Assembly (NCBI RefSeq): GCF_001483755.1
Contig: NZ_LQBK01000017.1
Coordinates: 1 to 64,000 of the forward strand
DNA from: Kocuria rosea subsp. polaris
GTDB taxonomy: Bacteria; Actinomycetota; Actinomycetes; Actinomycetales; Micrococcaceae
Direction of reading: 5' to 3'
Length of the DNA: 64,000 nt
The notes below the pieces were generated by a model. The model searched no databases, was not told the DNA's origin, and worked only from the letters and a program-made list of their open reading frames with translations. Position numbers and translations under genes: made by a program. This document shows positions 63,566-64,000 of the stretch, one piece after another. Position 1 is the stretch's first letter. Each line of letters starts with the position of its first letter.

Positions 63566-63989
63566 GGTGGGACTCCTCGACGTCTCCCGCGGTGCGGTGC
63601 GCGGGATCTCCGGGGCCGGGGATCGACGGCCCGTTCCGGCGGCGGGAGGACCGAGTGCCCGGGCGGACCCGGCGTCCGCCCGGCACATGCCTTCGGAGGA
63701 ATATGCGGTGGTGCGTCAGGGGGGTCCCAGGGCTCGTGGTCCTCCGGGCGGTCGCCGCCGGGGGAGATGGTGCACTGTGTTCCTCCACAGTGGCGGACCC
63801 GCCCGCGCGCGGGCAAGGGGATTCCGTGCGGACCCGGAACCTCGCACACCGGATCCCGACCGGGCGGGACCCGGCCGGGGCGGCCCTTTCCGGTCCGGGC
63901 GGGTCCCGCCCGTGCCGGGGACGGGCGGAGGAGGGCCCGGCTGGAAGAATGGGGGAGCACGCATCGGTCGAGGAAAGGTCCGTTCCGTC
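63566..63989. other. Intergenic region before the last gene
   Basis: About 420 bases without a credible gene. It holds a 20-bp dyad at 63773-63792 and upstream regulatory space for both the LuxR-type gene (minus) and the next plus-strand gene. Confidence 0.4.
63773..63792. promoter_or_regulatory. Dyad near the LuxR-type gene
   Basis: CACTGTG-N6-CACAGTG, a perfect 7-bp half-site palindrome. Possible operator for the LuxR-type regulator or the divergent gene. Confidence 0.35.
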
Positions 63990-64000
63990 ATGCCCATCGA
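63990..64000 (+). CDS. Start of a gene cut by the window edge
   Basis: An ATG followed by Pro-Ile begins at about 63990, preceded by GAGGAAAGG at suitable distance. Only three codons are visible, so no identity can be given. Confidence 0.35.

Overview
The window is very GC-rich and shows GTG starts, many ATGA/GTGA stop-start overlaps, leaderless-type promoters, and DtxR/IdeR- and CsoR-type operators. This points to a high-GC Gram-positive, most likely a member of the Micrococcales. The putrescine oxidase closely resembles my memory of the Rhodococcus and Kocuria rosea (Micrococcus rubens) enzymes, so a Kocuria-like organism is my best guess; this is inference, since there is no rRNA or tRNA gene here. 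The stretch is mostly chromosomal housekeeping and catabolic content. One insertion sequence (IS982 family) lies at the left edge. I see no prophage, CRISPR array or plasmid functions.

Layout. 1-2.9 kb: IS982-type element, a gene remnant, an ArsR/SRPBCC pair and a small unknown ORF. 3-9 kb: an MFS exporter, an IdeR-box lipoprotein of the Tp34/P19 iron family, an ACR3-like carrier overlapped by a CPxC membrane protein, a flavodoxin-like reductase, a general-stress FMN protein and PspC. 9-16.7 kb: an ABC exporter, a VOC protein, a K+ channel, an FAD amine-oxidase-like enzyme, an EamA exporter and a GlcNAc-type kinase. 16.9-22.8 kb: a dienelactone hydrolase with a GltS-type symporter. Divergent from them run DUF368, a fused double-DUF1538 protein, a PII-like protein and a CBS protein, which look like a nucleotide-regulated ion/lipid transport operon. 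22.8-26 kb: CsbD, a Zn alcohol dehydrogenase and a lipoprotein.

25.9-30.2 kb is a complete vanillate module: a PadR/VanR repressor divergent from vanA-vanB-vanK, with a promoter overlapped by two dyad operators. 31.8-33.1 kb encodes a TsuA/TsuB-type thiosulfate uptake pair. 33.2-40.4 kb is a putrescine module: aminobutyraldehyde dehydrogenase, a TetR regulator, then putrescine oxidase, a universal stress protein and an APC permease. The same 17-bp palindrome (AATGA-N7-TCATT) lies before both catabolic units, implying one regulon.

40.4-50 kb: an M13 peptidase, an orphan amino-acid binding protein, an S4 RNA-binding protein, a benzaldehyde/vanillin-type dehydrogenase, a MATE transporter with an unusual inverted repeat around its start codon, tandem universal stress proteins and a TPM-domain protein. 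50.1-53.4 kb: pdxST divergent from pdxR (vitamin B6). 53.4-55 kb: small membrane or acidic proteins. 55-58 kb: csoR-copZ-copA copper operon with a textbook CsoR box. 58-61.1 kb: a GH15 glucosidase overlapped by azlCD. 61.2-64 kb: a BBE-type flavin oxidoreductase, a LuxR-type regulator and the start of a further gene.
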